Positions 26,299 through 34,407 of a DNA stretch of 64,000 nucleotides are shown here, in pieces. Position 1 is the stretch's first letter, and every line of letters starts with the position of its first letter. A model generated the notes under the pieces. That model was not told where the DNA came from, searched no databases, and was given only the letters and a program-made list of their open reading frames with translations. Where the stretch lies: positions 248,001-312,000 of the forward strand of contig NZ_JAMXOC010000001.1 of the NCBI RefSeq assembly GCF_024721265.1, written 5' to 3'. The position numbers and the translations under genes were made by a program. Origin of the DNA: Ohessyouella blattaphilus (GTDB lineage: Bacteria; Bacillota; Clostridia; Lachnospirales; Lachnospiraceae).

Positions 26299-26793
26299 AT
26301 GAGTATTACATTTAAAGGCAGTCCAGTAACTTTAGCTGGAAGTGAACTTAAGGTAGGCGATAAAATGCCAGATTTCGTAGTTATGAAAAATGATATGACC
26401 CCGATGCACTTAAGCGATACGAAGGGTGTTCGCGTATTCTTAAGCGTCCCTTCTTTAGATACTCCCGTATGTGATTTGGAAGTACGGACATTTAATCAAG
26501 AGGTGGCTTCTTTAGGCGATGTGAGTGTATACGTAGCCTCTATGGATTTACCTTTTGCTCAGACTCGTTGGTGTGGCGCTAACGGCATAGATAACGTTAT
26601 CAGCGTATCGGACTTTAAAGACCGCAGCTTCGGTAAGGCCACAGGCACTTACGTGAATGAACTTGGTCTACTAGCAAGAGCGGTCTTCGTAGTGGATAGC
26701 AATAACGAGATTACCTACGTTGAATACGTACCTGAGATTGGCGAGCAACCAAGCTTTGAATCAGTATACATGGCTGCGAGAACAGCGAAATAA
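26299..26793 (+). CDS. tpx: thiol peroxidase (atypical 2-Cys peroxiredoxin)
   Basis: The 164-residue protein reduces hydroperoxides with thioredoxin as donor. It shows the Tpx pattern: peroxidatic Cys in SLDTPVCDLEVRTFN, resolving Cys in TRWCGANGIDNV, and the conserved SITFKGSPVTLAGSELKVGD opening. Length matches the family. The ATG at 26299 is chosen because AAGGAGG lies eight bases upstream; an earlier in-frame ATG at 26281 overlaps that site. It is a single-gene unit ending at a strong terminator and would protect an anaerobe from peroxide. Confidence 0.97.
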   Translation: MSITFKGSPVTLAGSELKVGDKMPDFVVMKNDMTPMHLSDTKGVRVFLSVPSLDTPVCDLEVRTFNQEVASLGDVSVYVASMDLPFAQTRWCGANGIDNVISVSDFKDRSFGKATGTYVNELGLLARAVFVVDSNNEITYVEYVPEIGEQPSFESVYMAARTAK

Positions 26794-26800
26794 TTAGCAA

Positions 26801-26838
26801 AAAAAAGAACCGTACTCCACAAGGGGTGCGGTTCTTTT
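26801..26838 (+). terminator. tpx terminator
   Basis: Arms AAAGAACCG and CGGTTCTTT with an inner ACTCC/GGGGT pairing and T-rich 3' flank, directly after tpx and before the oppositely oriented tRNA-Ser. Confidence 0.9.
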
Positions 26839-26841
26839 TAG

Positions 26842-26929
26842 CGGAGAAGGTGGGATTCGAACCCACGTGCCGGTTGCCCGACAACCGCATTTCGAGTGCG
26901 GCTCGTTATGACCACTTCGATACTTCTCC
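26842..26929 (-). tRNA. tRNA-Ser (anticodon CGA)
   Basis: On the minus strand the 88-base sequence folds as a class II tRNA: acceptor GGAGAAG/CTTCTCC, anticodon stem CCGCA/TGCGG with loop CTCGAAA (anticodon CGA, reading UCG), a long variable arm and TTCGAATC in the T arm. Discriminator base is G. CCA is not encoded. Confidence 0.95.
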
Positions 26930-26935
26930 TAATAG

Positions 26936-27223
26936 TTAGATGATTTGAATAAAGGAATCAATCATCGGCGGATTTTGACACATCGCCACTAGTTGCGGCA
27001 CAATTCTAGTAAAATGTTCCGATTTGCCGTGAACATCTAAAGCTTCTTGGCTTTCCCATGATTCTAGGACAACTAAGAGATTCTCATCCTCTGTTGACTG
27101 AGCAAGATCGTAGCCTGCACATCCGTATTCTTTCCTAGTAGCAGCGATTAGCTCTTCAAAAAGGGCTCTTGCTGGTAACTTTTCTTCGGGTTTCAATTGA
27201 AATTTTGCAACGACTCTAATCAT
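26936..27223 (-). CDS. small antibiotic-biosynthesis-monooxygenase (ABM/YgiN-like) domain protein
   Basis: This 95-residue protein has the single ABM ferredoxin-like fold: MIRVVAKFQLKPEEKLPAR, then EYGCAGYDLAQSTEDENLLVVLESWES, then AHFT-like HGKSEHFTRIVP. Relatives are quinol or flavin-independent monooxygenases, haem-degrading enzymes or proteins of unknown role; no active-site residues allow a choice. The ATG at 27223 has AAGGAGG upstream; the longer open frame to 27301 is non-coding promoter sequence. It lies between two tRNA genes. Confidence 0.85.
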   Translation of the reverse strand: MIRVVAKFQLKPEEKLPARALFEELIAATRKEYGCAGYDLAQSTEDENLLVVLESWESQEALDVHGKSEHFTRIVPQLVAMCQNPPMIDSFIQII

Positions 27224-27290
27224 CTGCAGCCTCCTTCGAAATAACGTCCATATCATCAACGAATTTATTTTACCATAATTCAGGTAGATA

Positions 27291-27320
27291 TTGCAAAACA
27301 ATTTATGTCTGTGTTATACT
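27291..27320 (+). promoter_or_regulatory. promoter of tRNA-Ala
   Basis: TTGCAA (27291-27296) and TATACT (27315-27320) with an 18-base spacer, 10 bases before the mature tRNA 5' end. Confidence 0.8.
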
Positions 27321-27330
27321 GTCTAGGCAC

Positions 27331-27403
<73 letters not shown>

Positions 27404-27427
27404 TTAAAATAAGATATCTATATAAAT

Positions 27428-27461
27428 GAGGTAGGTTGCATACGCATCCTACCTCGTTTTT
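27428..27461 (+). terminator. terminator after tRNA-Ala
   Basis: Arms GAGGTAGG and CCTACCTC with an inner TGC/GCA pairing, followed by a T run. It ends immediately before the convergent nadC stop. Confidence 0.88.
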
Positions 27462-27463
27462 CT

Positions 27464-28312
27464 TTACACTCTCATATTTTTAAGGGATAAATCAAGAATC
27501 GGGGAGCTGTGAGTAAGGGCACCGCTGGAAACGTAGTCCACGCCCAGATCAATCACCTTTGCCACATTGTCCTCGGAGATATTGCCTGAGCACTCCGTTA
27601 GCGCCTGATCGCCAATCAAAGCTACGGCTTCTTTCATCTGTGCTGGTGTCATGTTATCTAGCATAATAATGTCCGCTCCAGCTTCTAGAGCTTCCTTTAC
27701 CATATCTAAGTTTTCCACTTCCACTTCGATTTTGCGAACAAAAGGTGCATATTCCTTGGCCATAGCCACCGCCTTTTTGATGCCGCCAGCGGCAGCGATG
27801 TGGTTGTCTTTTAAGAGAACGCCGTCAGATAGGTTGTAGCGATGGTTGTAGCCGCCACCCACTTTAACGGCATACTTTTCAAAAATCCGCATATTAGGCG
27901 TGGTCTTTCGTGTATCGAGTAACTTTGTCTTTGAGCCTTCTAAGAGGCTCGTAATCCGTTTGGTATAGGTGGCTATTCCGCTCATCCTCTGAAGATAGTT
28001 AAGAGCGGTGCGCTCTCCTGATAGGAGAACGCGAACGTCTCCTTTTACCAAGGCGATTTTCTCACCTGACTTGATCATCTCGCCGTCTTTTTTGTAGGTT
28101 TCTACCGTGGTCGTTTCATCTAAGAGAGTAAAGACGCGGATAAAGACATCCAGTCCTGCCAGAACACCGTCCTCTTTACAAAGCAACTCTACTTCACCTG
28201 TAGTCGCCTCTTTCATAATGGCATTCGTAGTTACGTCTTCGCTAGAAATATCCTCTTCTAAAGCCATCATAATTAGTCGGTCTACATTTATCTTTTCGGT
28301 AATCTTATTCAT
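27464..28312 (-). CDS. nadC: nicotinate-nucleotide pyrophosphorylase (carboxylating)
   Basis: NadC (282 residues) converts quinolinate and PRPP to nicotinate mononucleotide. The motif LLDTRKTTPNMRIFEKYAVKVGGG, the following HRYNLSDGVLLKDNHI, and the barrel strands VEVENLDMVKEAL and DIIMLDNMTP identify the quinolinate phosphoribosyltransferase family. Length is standard. It overlaps nadB by 8 bases and is the last gene of the asnA-nadABC operon. Confidence 0.98.
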   Translation of the reverse strand: MNKITEKINVDRLIMMALEEDISSEDVTTNAIMKEATTGEVELLCKEDGVLAGLDVFIRVFTLLDETTTVETYKKDGEMIKSGEKIALVKGDVRVLLSGERTALNYLQRMSGIATYTKRITSLLEGSKTKLLDTRKTTPNMRIFEKYAVKVGGGYNHRYNLSDGVLLKDNHIAAAGGIKKAVAMAKEYAPFVRKIEVEVENLDMVKEALEAGADIIMLDNMTPAQMKEAVALIGDQALTECSGNISEDNVAKVIDLGVDYVSSGALTHSSPILDLSLKNMRV

Positions 28313-29564
28313 TCCTCAACACTCCTTTTAATTTTTCTCGTCGTTCCTCTAAAAGCTCCCGGCCATCTTGATACTCTTTGCTACTTAGAAATACCGGTTC
28401 AAAGGTGTCTTCTCTAGCGGCGATATCAAGGGCTGCCCGCTTGGCAAACACCAAAGACTCCAGCAGGGAATTGCTGGCTAAGCGATTGGCACCGTGCACC
28501 CCGTTGCAAGCCGCTTCACCGGCCGCATAGAGACACTCTAGAGAAGTGCGCCCCTCCAAATCAATTTTAATTCCGCCCATATAATAATGCTGAGCCGGCA
28601 CTACCTTAATCGGCTCCTTCGTAATATCGTAGCCCTCTCGTAAGCAGCGTTCATAGATGGCGGGAAATCGCTCTTTTACATCCGTTTCTATCTCGGCAAA
28701 AGACAAGAAGACGTAGGGCAGGTTATCCTTTTCCATCTGCTCATGGATCGCTTTGGAAACCACGTCTCGCGGTTTAAGCTCGTCGGTAAAGCGCTCACCT
28801 GCCTTATTAAGCAAAATGCCCCCTTCACCTCGGACTGCCTCCGATATTAAAAACCGGCGACCCGGTTCCTCAGAATACAGGGTCGTAGGATGTATTTGCA
28901 CGTAGCTTAAGTCCTTCATCGCTACCCCGTGAGCCATCGCAATGGCGATTCCATCTCCAGTAAGATGGCGATAATTCGTGGAATGTTCGTAGAGTCCACC
29001 CACACCTCCTGTAGCCAGGATAACAAACTTACTATAAAGATTTAATAAACCATCAGGGCTTTCGATTTGAACGCCGATACAGTGCTCATCCTTTACCAGC
29101 AAATCCACCATCGTGGTCTCTTCAAAGACCCGCACATGGCGATTTTCTAACGTTTTGACAAGCAAGGTATGGGTAATCGCTTTTCCCGTCTCATCCTTAA
29201 AGTGAAGAATTCGCGGTTTCGAATGCCCGCCCTCTTTCGTATAGAGCAGTTCACCGTCCCTCGTTTCAAAGGCGACCCCGTAGTCAATCAGCTCATGGAT
29301 TACCTCTGCCGAGGATTTAATCATCATGTCTACGGACTCCCGGTCGTTTTCATAATGCCCCGCTTTTAGCGTATCCTCCATAAAGGCTTCATAATCATCT
29401 GCCGACGTTTCCACGCAAATCCCGCCTTGAGCCAAAAAAGAATCGCTCTTATTCAGTTGTTCTTTTGTCACCATGCAGATATCCATCTCTTTTGGCAGAT
29501 GCAGGGCGCTAAAGCAGCCGGCAACTCCACTGCCAATGATGACAACGTCATAATAATTTTTCAT
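28305..29564 (-). CDS. nadB: L-aspartate oxidase
   Basis: NadB (419 residues) oxidises aspartate to iminoaspartate for NAD synthesis. The FAD-binding VVIIGSGVAGCFSALHLP lies at the N-terminus; SFLAQGGICV, the substrate loop LTGDGIAIAMAHGVAMKDL and the late LYAAGEAACNGVHGANRLASNSLLE are typical. It is shorter than enterobacterial NadB (about 540) because the C-terminal helical domain is reduced, common in Clostridia. In anaerobes fumarate is the likely electron acceptor. It lies 9 bases after nadA and overlaps nadC. Confidence 0.97.
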   Translation of the reverse strand: MKNYYDVVIIGSGVAGCFSALHLPKEMDICMVTKEQLNKSDSFLAQGGICVETSADDYEAFMEDTLKAGHYENDRESVDMMIKSSAEVIHELIDYGVAFETRDGELLYTKEGGHSKPRILHFKDETGKAITHTLLVKTLENRHVRVFEETTMVDLLVKDEHCIGVQIESPDGLLNLYSKFVILATGGVGGLYEHSTNYRHLTGDGIAIAMAHGVAMKDLSYVQIHPTTLYSEEPGRRFLISEAVRGEGGILLNKAGERFTDELKPRDVVSKAIHEQMEKDNLPYVFLSFAEIETDVKERFPAIYERCLREGYDITKEPIKVVPAQHYYMGGIKIDLEGRTSLECLYAAGEAACNGVHGANRLASNSLLESLVFAKRAALDIAAREDTFEPVFLSSKEYQDGRELLEERREKLKGVLRNE

Positions 29565-29573
29565 TTTCTTACC

Positions 29574-30497
29574 CTATTTTGCTAATTCTAGCATCCGCTC
29601 AAGAGGTGTAAGAGCATCCTGCATAAGCTGATCATCCATCTGCACCTGATTTGTCTCTGGCATATCCCGGAGCACATCTCGCACTTTCTCCATGGTTATA
29701 AGCTTCATATCCCTACAGACAATTTCCTGGTCTAAGCCATAGAAACGCTTATCTGGCGCTTGTTGTGTTAAAGGATGCATAATCCCTTTCTCCGTTAGGA
29801 TAATAAATTCCTTAGCTGGACTCTTAAGAGCGTAATCGATAATCCCTTTGGTACTGCCTACGTAATCTGCCTCTTTACAGATTTCTTCCCGGCACTCCGG
29901 ATGGGCGAGGGCTATCGCCTCTGGGTGAGCCGCTTTAAGAGCCTGTACTTCGGCCACTTGAATACGGTCATGGGTTGGGCAGTGTCCTTCGTTGAAGATA
30001 AAATTCTTCTCTGGCAACTGTTTCGCTAAAAAGCCACCAAGGTTATGGTCCGGAATAAAAAAGATGTTTTTATTCGGCAACTCTTTTACAATCTTTAAGG
30101 CATTAGAAGAAGTCACACAGACATCGCTTAAAGCCTTAATCTTGGCAAATGAATTGACGTACGTTACCACCGCCACGTCTTCATACTTTTCCCGGACCGC
30201 TGCAATCTCTTCTGGCGTCACCATATGCGCCATCGGGCAATCCGCCCCGCCATCAGGCATAAGCACGGTCTTCTCTGGGTTTAAAATCTTCGCACACTCG
30301 CCCATAAAAGAAACCCCGGCAAAAACGATAACGTCTTTATCCACACCGGCTGCCACCTCGCTTAAATAATAGGAGTCGCCTACGTAATCGGCAATCTCCT
30401 GCACGTCACCGTCCACGTAATAGTGGGCGAGAATTACCGCGTTTCGCTGTTTCTTTAGTTCTTCAATTTCCTTTTTTATACTTGTTTCTTGGCTCAT
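29574..30497 (-). CDS. nadA: quinolinate synthase
   Basis: NadA (307 residues) condenses iminoaspartate with dihydroxyacetone phosphate using a [4Fe-4S] cluster. Conserved segments are VILAHYYVDGDVQEIADYVGDS, FAGVSFMGECAKIL, YVNSFAKIKALSDVCVTSSNA and HPECREEICKEADYVGSTKG; the three cluster cysteines are in GEC, VCVTSSN and PECREEIC. Its ATG overlaps the TGA of the preceding gene by one base, so translation is likely coupled to that papain-like protein. Confidence 0.98.
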   Translation of the reverse strand: MSQETSIKKEIEELKKQRNAVILAHYYVDGDVQEIADYVGDSYYLSEVAAGVDKDVIVFAGVSFMGECAKILNPEKTVLMPDGGADCPMAHMVTPEEIAAVREKYEDVAVVTYVNSFAKIKALSDVCVTSSNALKIVKELPNKNIFFIPDHNLGGFLAKQLPEKNFIFNEGHCPTHDRIQVAEVQALKAAHPEAIALAHPECREEICKEADYVGSTKGIIDYALKSPAKEFIILTEKGIMHPLTQQAPDKRFYGLDQEIVCRDMKLITMEKVRDVLRDMPETNQVQMDDQLMQDALTPLERMLELAK

Positions 30498-31114
30498 CAG
30501 ACCTTTCCTTCCTTTTCCTCGTACAAAATCATGCCACCTTTTTCCTCATATCCTGTTTCCCAGAGCTGATCAAAAGAAATGGTGTGCTTTTTGGCATATG
30601 TGGCTACCGTCACCTGCATTTCACCGCTCTTCTCTTCCTCGTAGCCCGTTAGTAAAAACCAATGCCACGTGAAAAAAGACAGACTCTTTTGCTGATGTTT
30701 TAGCAACAAGAAAGGAACCACCTTTCCTCCATCTATCTGGCGACGAACCCTCTCTTTGGCAAGAGAAAGCTCGTTATCACCAGAAAATTCTTTTATCCGA
30801 TAGGGAAAAGCGATACCGTAGTCTGTCAAATACTGCTCTAGCTCCTCTTTATACCAGGCGAGTTTTTTAACGCCGTGGATGCGAGGGCTGATATATGGTT
30901 TCATCAACATGCCGAAAGCCTTGTAATCCTCTTTCGTCACCTGTTTTAAATCGAAGGGATAGAAATCGGCTCTCGCTAAATGCTTGGCAAAATAGATCAG
31001 GCTGTCACAGGCAACAAGAGCTGCGCAGCCCCCCATATGCATCACCAGATTCGTGTGCCAATCTTGATTTCCTCCGTAAGCGCCATCGACGCTAAAATAA
31101 CTTAACTCATTCAT
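30497..31114 (-). CDS. papain-like (C39-type) fold protein of unknown function in the asnA-nad operon
   Basis: I do not recognise a named family for this 205-residue cytoplasmic protein. The region GGNQDWHTNLVMHMGGCAALVACD looks like a cysteine-peptidase active-site helix (Gln then GGCAA), and the later WHWFLLTGYEE resembles the catalytic-His strand of C39/papain-like folds. A third catalytic residue is not obvious. There is no signal peptide. It begins 3 bases after asnA ends and overlaps nadA by one base, so it is firmly part of the operon. It may be an enzyme on asparagine, aspartate or a nicotinamide compound, or a regulator, but nothing in the sequence decides this. Confidence 0.7.
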   Translation of the reverse strand: MNELSYFSVDGAYGGNQDWHTNLVMHMGGCAALVACDSLIYFAKHLARADFYPFDLKQVTKEDYKAFGMLMKPYISPRIHGVKKLAWYKEELEQYLTDYGIAFPYRIKEFSGDNELSLAKERVRRQIDGGKVVPFLLLKHQQKSLSFFTWHWFLLTGYEEEKSGEMQVTVATYAKKHTISFDQLWETGYEEKGGMILYEEKEGKV

Positions 31115-31117
31115 GAT

Positions 31118-32125
31118 TTATAATAACCTAATTCCTGCCTCTTTGCAGATTGCTTTTGTCTCATCATCCCACAGTGATGTCTGCACTTCACCGATATGAG
31201 CCTTGTGAAGAATCAGCATACACACTCTTGATTGCCCGATACCACCGCCGATGGTAAGAGGTAATTCGCCATTTAACAATAGCTTGTGGAAGGTGAGCTC
31301 ACGACGCTCGTTGCAGTTTGCCTTATTAAGCTGCTCATCTAGCGCTTTTTCATCCACCCGGATTCCCATGGAAGAGATTTCAAAAGCCGTTCCTAAGATC
31401 TCGTTCCAGATGAGGATATCGCCATTTAGGGACCAATCATCGTAGTCAGGCGCCCGGCCATCATGGGGTTTCCCTGACTCTAATTTATCGCCGATCTGCA
31501 TCAGGAATACGGTCTTATGCTCCTTACAGATAGCGTTTTCTCTTTCTTTCGCCGTCATTCCTGGATACTTATCCTCAAGCTCTTGGGTAGTAATATAAAA
31601 CACTTCCCGGGTAAGCGTATTCGTAAGGGCTGGATACATTTCACAGATGCTTGTGGCGGTATCGTAAAGAGCACCGACGATTTTATCCACCGTTTCTTTT
31701 AAATAATCTAGATTCCGCTCATCTTTTGTGATTACTTTTTCCCAGTCCCACTGATCCACATAGACTGAGTGAATATTCGAAAGCTCTTCATCTCGGCGAA
31801 TCGCGTTCATATCCGTATAAAGGCCATTCCCTGGATAGAAATCATACTCTTTTAGAGCCATTCGCTTCCACTTTGCTAACGAGTGGACGACCTGAGCGCT
31901 TTTTCCGGTCTCCTTCATCTCAAAGGATACTGGGCGCTCGATGCCGTTAAGATCATCGTTAAGGCCGGTCTTCGGATCCACAAAAAGGGGCGCAGAAACT
32001 CGCTTAAGCTCTAATGCAGCTGCCAAATTGTCCTGAAAGATATGGCGCAGCTTTCCAATCGCCACCTGGGTTTCATATAAATCGAGGGCAGACTGGTAAC
32101 CTGCCGGTACTGTTGTTTTACTCAT
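31118..32125 (-). CDS. asnA: aspartate-ammonia ligase (asparagine synthetase A)
   Basis: AsnA (335 residues) makes asparagine from aspartate, ammonia and ATP. It is related to class II tRNA synthetases: VSFEMKETGKSAQVVHSLAKWKR, YPGNGLYTDMNAIRRDEE and the final GGGIGQSRVCMLILHKAHIGEVQ are characteristic. The start at 32125 follows AAAGGTGAG; a GTG 18 bases upstream is possible but less well placed. It is first in an operon with nadABC. This is notable because the genome also encodes tRNA-dependent asparagine formation at 4.4-10 kb. Confidence 0.97.
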   Translation of the reverse strand: MSKTTVPAGYQSALDLYETQVAIGKLRHIFQDNLAAALELKRVSAPLFVDPKTGLNDDLNGIERPVSFEMKETGKSAQVVHSLAKWKRMALKEYDFYPGNGLYTDMNAIRRDEELSNIHSVYVDQWDWEKVITKDERNLDYLKETVDKIVGALYDTATSICEMYPALTNTLTREVFYITTQELEDKYPGMTAKERENAICKEHKTVFLMQIGDKLESGKPHDGRAPDYDDWSLNGDILIWNEILGTAFEISSMGIRVDEKALDEQLNKANCNERRELTFHKLLLNGELPLTIGGGIGQSRVCMLILHKAHIGEVQTSLWDDETKAICKEAGIRLL

Positions 32126-32150
32126 CTTCTCACCTTTCCTCACTGCTTTG

Positions 32151-32203
32151 TCCTACTAGTAGGATATAATACCATAAAACGCCTTTTTCTTCCACTACTA
32201 GGA
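32151..32203 (-). promoter_or_regulatory. operator and promoter of the asnA-nadABC operon
   Basis: A perfect palindrome TCCTACTAGTAGGA (32151-32164) lies just downstream of a TATTAT -10 element on the minus strand. A second related site, CCACTACTAGGA (32192-32203), lies about 40 bases away over the -35 side. Two similar sites flanking a promoter suggest a dimeric repressor; the regulator is not identified. Confidence 0.7.
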
Positions 32204-33553
32204 TGTTTCATCTCGGCGTTTAAAGATCTTATTAATATTCCTTTTAAAAAGAATACCGGCGGTAGTCGCCGAAATCACATCGGAAATCGGTTCTGCCAAA
32301 TAGATTCCCAGTACGCCGATAAACTTAGGTAACACAAGCGCTAGGGGAATAATCAAGATCACTTTTCGCAGACAAGCAAGGAAGAAGGAAAGCTTGGCTT
32401 CTCCTAAGCCCACAAAGGCACACTGAGCTCCTTGCTGAATACCGAAGACCATCATACCACTGACAAAAAGCGGTAACATTTTCCTTACAATCTGGAGGAT
32501 ACCCTCACTGTCGGTAAAGAGGCGACCAAAGAAGCTTGGAAAGAGCATGACCACCCCCGTTAGAACCACCATCACCACCGTAATGGAGATGAAGGCAATC
32601 CGGTAAGCCTGGCGAACCCGGTCGTCCTTTCTCGCCCCGAAATTATAGCTAATAATCGGCTGAATTCCTTGAGTTAAACCGGCGGAGACAATAAAAATCA
32701 TCTGCATAACGCTTTGAATAATCGTCATGGCCCCAACGTGATAGTCACCTCCGTATTTTTGTAACCCACTGTTAAAGACTACATTAATTAAAGACTCCGT
32801 AAATTGCATGATGAAGGGCGACACTCCCAGAGCCATCATGCCAAGAAGCAGGGGCATCTTCGGGCGCAGATTATCTAGCCGCAGGCGAATATTACTTTTC
32901 TTAGAACTTAAATAAACGACCACAAAGAGCGCACTCACCGCCTGAGAGATAATGGTCGCCAGTGCCGCACCTTTCACTCCCATCTTGAGCCCAAAGATAA
33001 AGAGCGGGTCGAGAACAATATTAAGTAAGGCGCCGATTAATACCGTAAACATCGCCGTCTTAGACTTTCCCTGACAGTTGATAAAGGGATTTAGCCCTAA
33101 GGATAGCTGAACAAACCCGGTGCCTAATAGATAGACGCTCAAATAATCCAGACCGTGGCCAAGGGTGGCTTCACTCGCCCCAAAGGCTAGAAGTATGGGA
33201 CGCTTTAGCACCTGAAAGACCACCGTTAAAACTACGCTGATTATTAGGAGCGCAGTAAAGGCATTCCCTAGCATCGCTTCGGCTTTCTTCTTGTCCCCCT
33301 TGCCCATTTCAATGGCCGCTAAAGGGGCACCGCCAGAACCTATCAGATAGGCAAAGGCGGACACAAGAATAAGAATAGGAAATGTCACCCCTACCCCAGT
33401 AAGAGCTTTCTCCCCTATCCCTTCAATCCGACCGATATAGACACGGTCGATAATATTGTATAAAACATTGATTATCTGTGCGAGAATTGCTGGCAAGGCC
33501 AGGGTGATGACGAGCTTAGGCACAGGCCAAGCTTCTAAGCGATCTTTTTCCAT
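32198..33553 (-). CDS. MATE-family multidrug/sodium antiporter
   Basis: About 451 residues with 12 membrane helices in two repeats. MATE features include the start of repeat 1 (ITLALPAILAQIINVLYNIIDRVYIGRIEG), VGVTFPILILVSAFAYLIGSGGAPL and the repeat 2 equivalent MIFIVSAGLTQGIQPIISYNFGARKDDRV. Members export drugs or metabolites using Na+ or H+ gradients. The start is uncertain: ATG at 33553 follows GGAG closely, another ATG is at 33562, and the longest frame (33589) would begin inside the terminator of the preceding gene. It ends 73 bases before asnA, and its last codons overlap an operator-like repeat. Confidence 0.92.
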   Translation of the reverse strand: MEKDRLEAWPVPKLVITLALPAILAQIINVLYNIIDRVYIGRIEGIGEKALTGVGVTFPILILVSAFAYLIGSGGAPLAAIEMGKGDKKKAEAMLGNAFTALLIISVVLTVVFQVLKRPILLAFGASEATLGHGLDYLSVYLLGTGFVQLSLGLNPFINCQGKSKTAMFTVLIGALLNIVLDPLFIFGLKMGVKGAALATIISQAVSALFVVVYLSSKKSNIRLRLDNLRPKMPLLLGMMALGVSPFIMQFTESLINVVFNSGLQKYGGDYHVGAMTIIQSVMQMIFIVSAGLTQGIQPIISYNFGARKDDRVRQAYRIAFISITVVMVVLTGVVMLFPSFFGRLFTDSEGILQIVRKMLPLFVSGMMVFGIQQGAQCAFVGLGEAKLSFFLACLRKVILIIPLALVLPKFIGVLGIYLAEPISDVISATTAGILFKRNINKIFKRRDETS

Positions 33554-33575
33554 AAGCTCCATTATACAGCAAAAA

Positions 33576-33609
33576 AGGATATTCTCCATATAAAAATGAA
33601 GAACATCCT
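33576..33609 (-). terminator. aquaporin gene terminator
   Basis: On the minus strand, arms AGGATGTTCT and AGAATATCCT (one G-T pair) are followed by a T run at 33576-33571. It argues against the earliest MATE start. Confidence 0.82.
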
Positions 33610-33625
33610 CTTTATTTTAAGCCTT

Positions 33626-34333
33626 TTATGCATCTGCCTCACTAGCTAATAAAAAGCGATACACAAGGGCTGCCAAAATACCACCAACTACAGGGGCTAC
33701 GATAAATAACCACACTTGCTTAAGCGCTTCGCCACCAACTAATAACGCTGGACCAAAGCTTCTTGCTGGGTTAACGCTGGTTCCTGTAAAAGGAATACCT
33801 AAGATGTGAATGAGGACTAACGTAAGTCCGATTACCACACCAGCGATAGAGCCGTATTTTTCCTTAGAGGTCACTCCTAGAATAAGTAATACAAACACAA
33901 AGGTTAGTACGACTTCCACTAAGAAGGCACCTGCCATTTCTGTTCCCAGAGCACTTGCCTCTCCGTAACCGTTCTGACCTAGCGCTTCGTTGCTACCAAA
34001 GAAGACGGTTAGGATCCCTGCACCAGCGATACCACCGAGGAACTGAGCCACTAGGTAGCCGATAAAGTCTGTCACTGACATCTTGCCGGCACAGAATACG
34101 CCTACAGAAACTGCCGGGTTAATGTGACATCCCGAAACATTGCCGATGGAGTACGCCATTGCGACGATAGAAAGGCCAAAGGCAAAGGCGATTAAAAGCG
34201 TCGAAAAGGCTAGGGGGGTTGTCACACCTAAGTCGCCTCCCAGTAAGGTGTTGGCGGCCACGGCACTTCCGCAACCGAAGATAACTAATACTGCTGTTCC
34301 GATAAATTCTGCTACATATTTCTTGATATTCAC
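33626..34333 (-). CDS. aquaporin Z-like MIP channel
   Basis: The 235-residue channel has six helices and the two NPA motifs, INPAVSVG after helix 2 and VNPARSFGPAL after helix 5. The selectivity filter looks like that of water-specific AqpZ channels (His in SGCHINPAV is one residue earlier; Arg in NPAR), so water rather than glycerol is likely. It starts with GTG after AGGGAG. The N-terminal YVAEFIGTAVLVIFGCGSAV is classical. It appears to be a single-gene unit with its own terminator. Confidence 0.95.
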   Translation of the reverse strand: MNIKKYVAEFIGTAVLVIFGCGSAVAANTLLGGDLGVTTPLAFSTLLIAFAFGLSIVAMAYSIGNVSGCHINPAVSVGVFCAGKMSVTDFIGYLVAQFLGGIAGAGILTVFFGSNEALGQNGYGEASALGTEMAGAFLVEVVLTFVFVLLILGVTSKEKYGSIAGVVIGLTLVLIHILGIPFTGTSVNPARSFGPALLVGGEALKQVWLFIVAPVVGGILAALVYRFLLASEADA

Positions 34334-34407
34334 AGTGTATTCTCCCTTCGAATCAAATTTTTTCCAAATGTAATACTACCACTAATTAGGAGTTTTGGCT
34401 ACACCTT

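Noticed and set aside
33554-33589. Longer N-terminus for the MATE transporter
   Set aside because: The added codons fall within the hairpin that terminates the aquaporin gene and lack a ribosome site.
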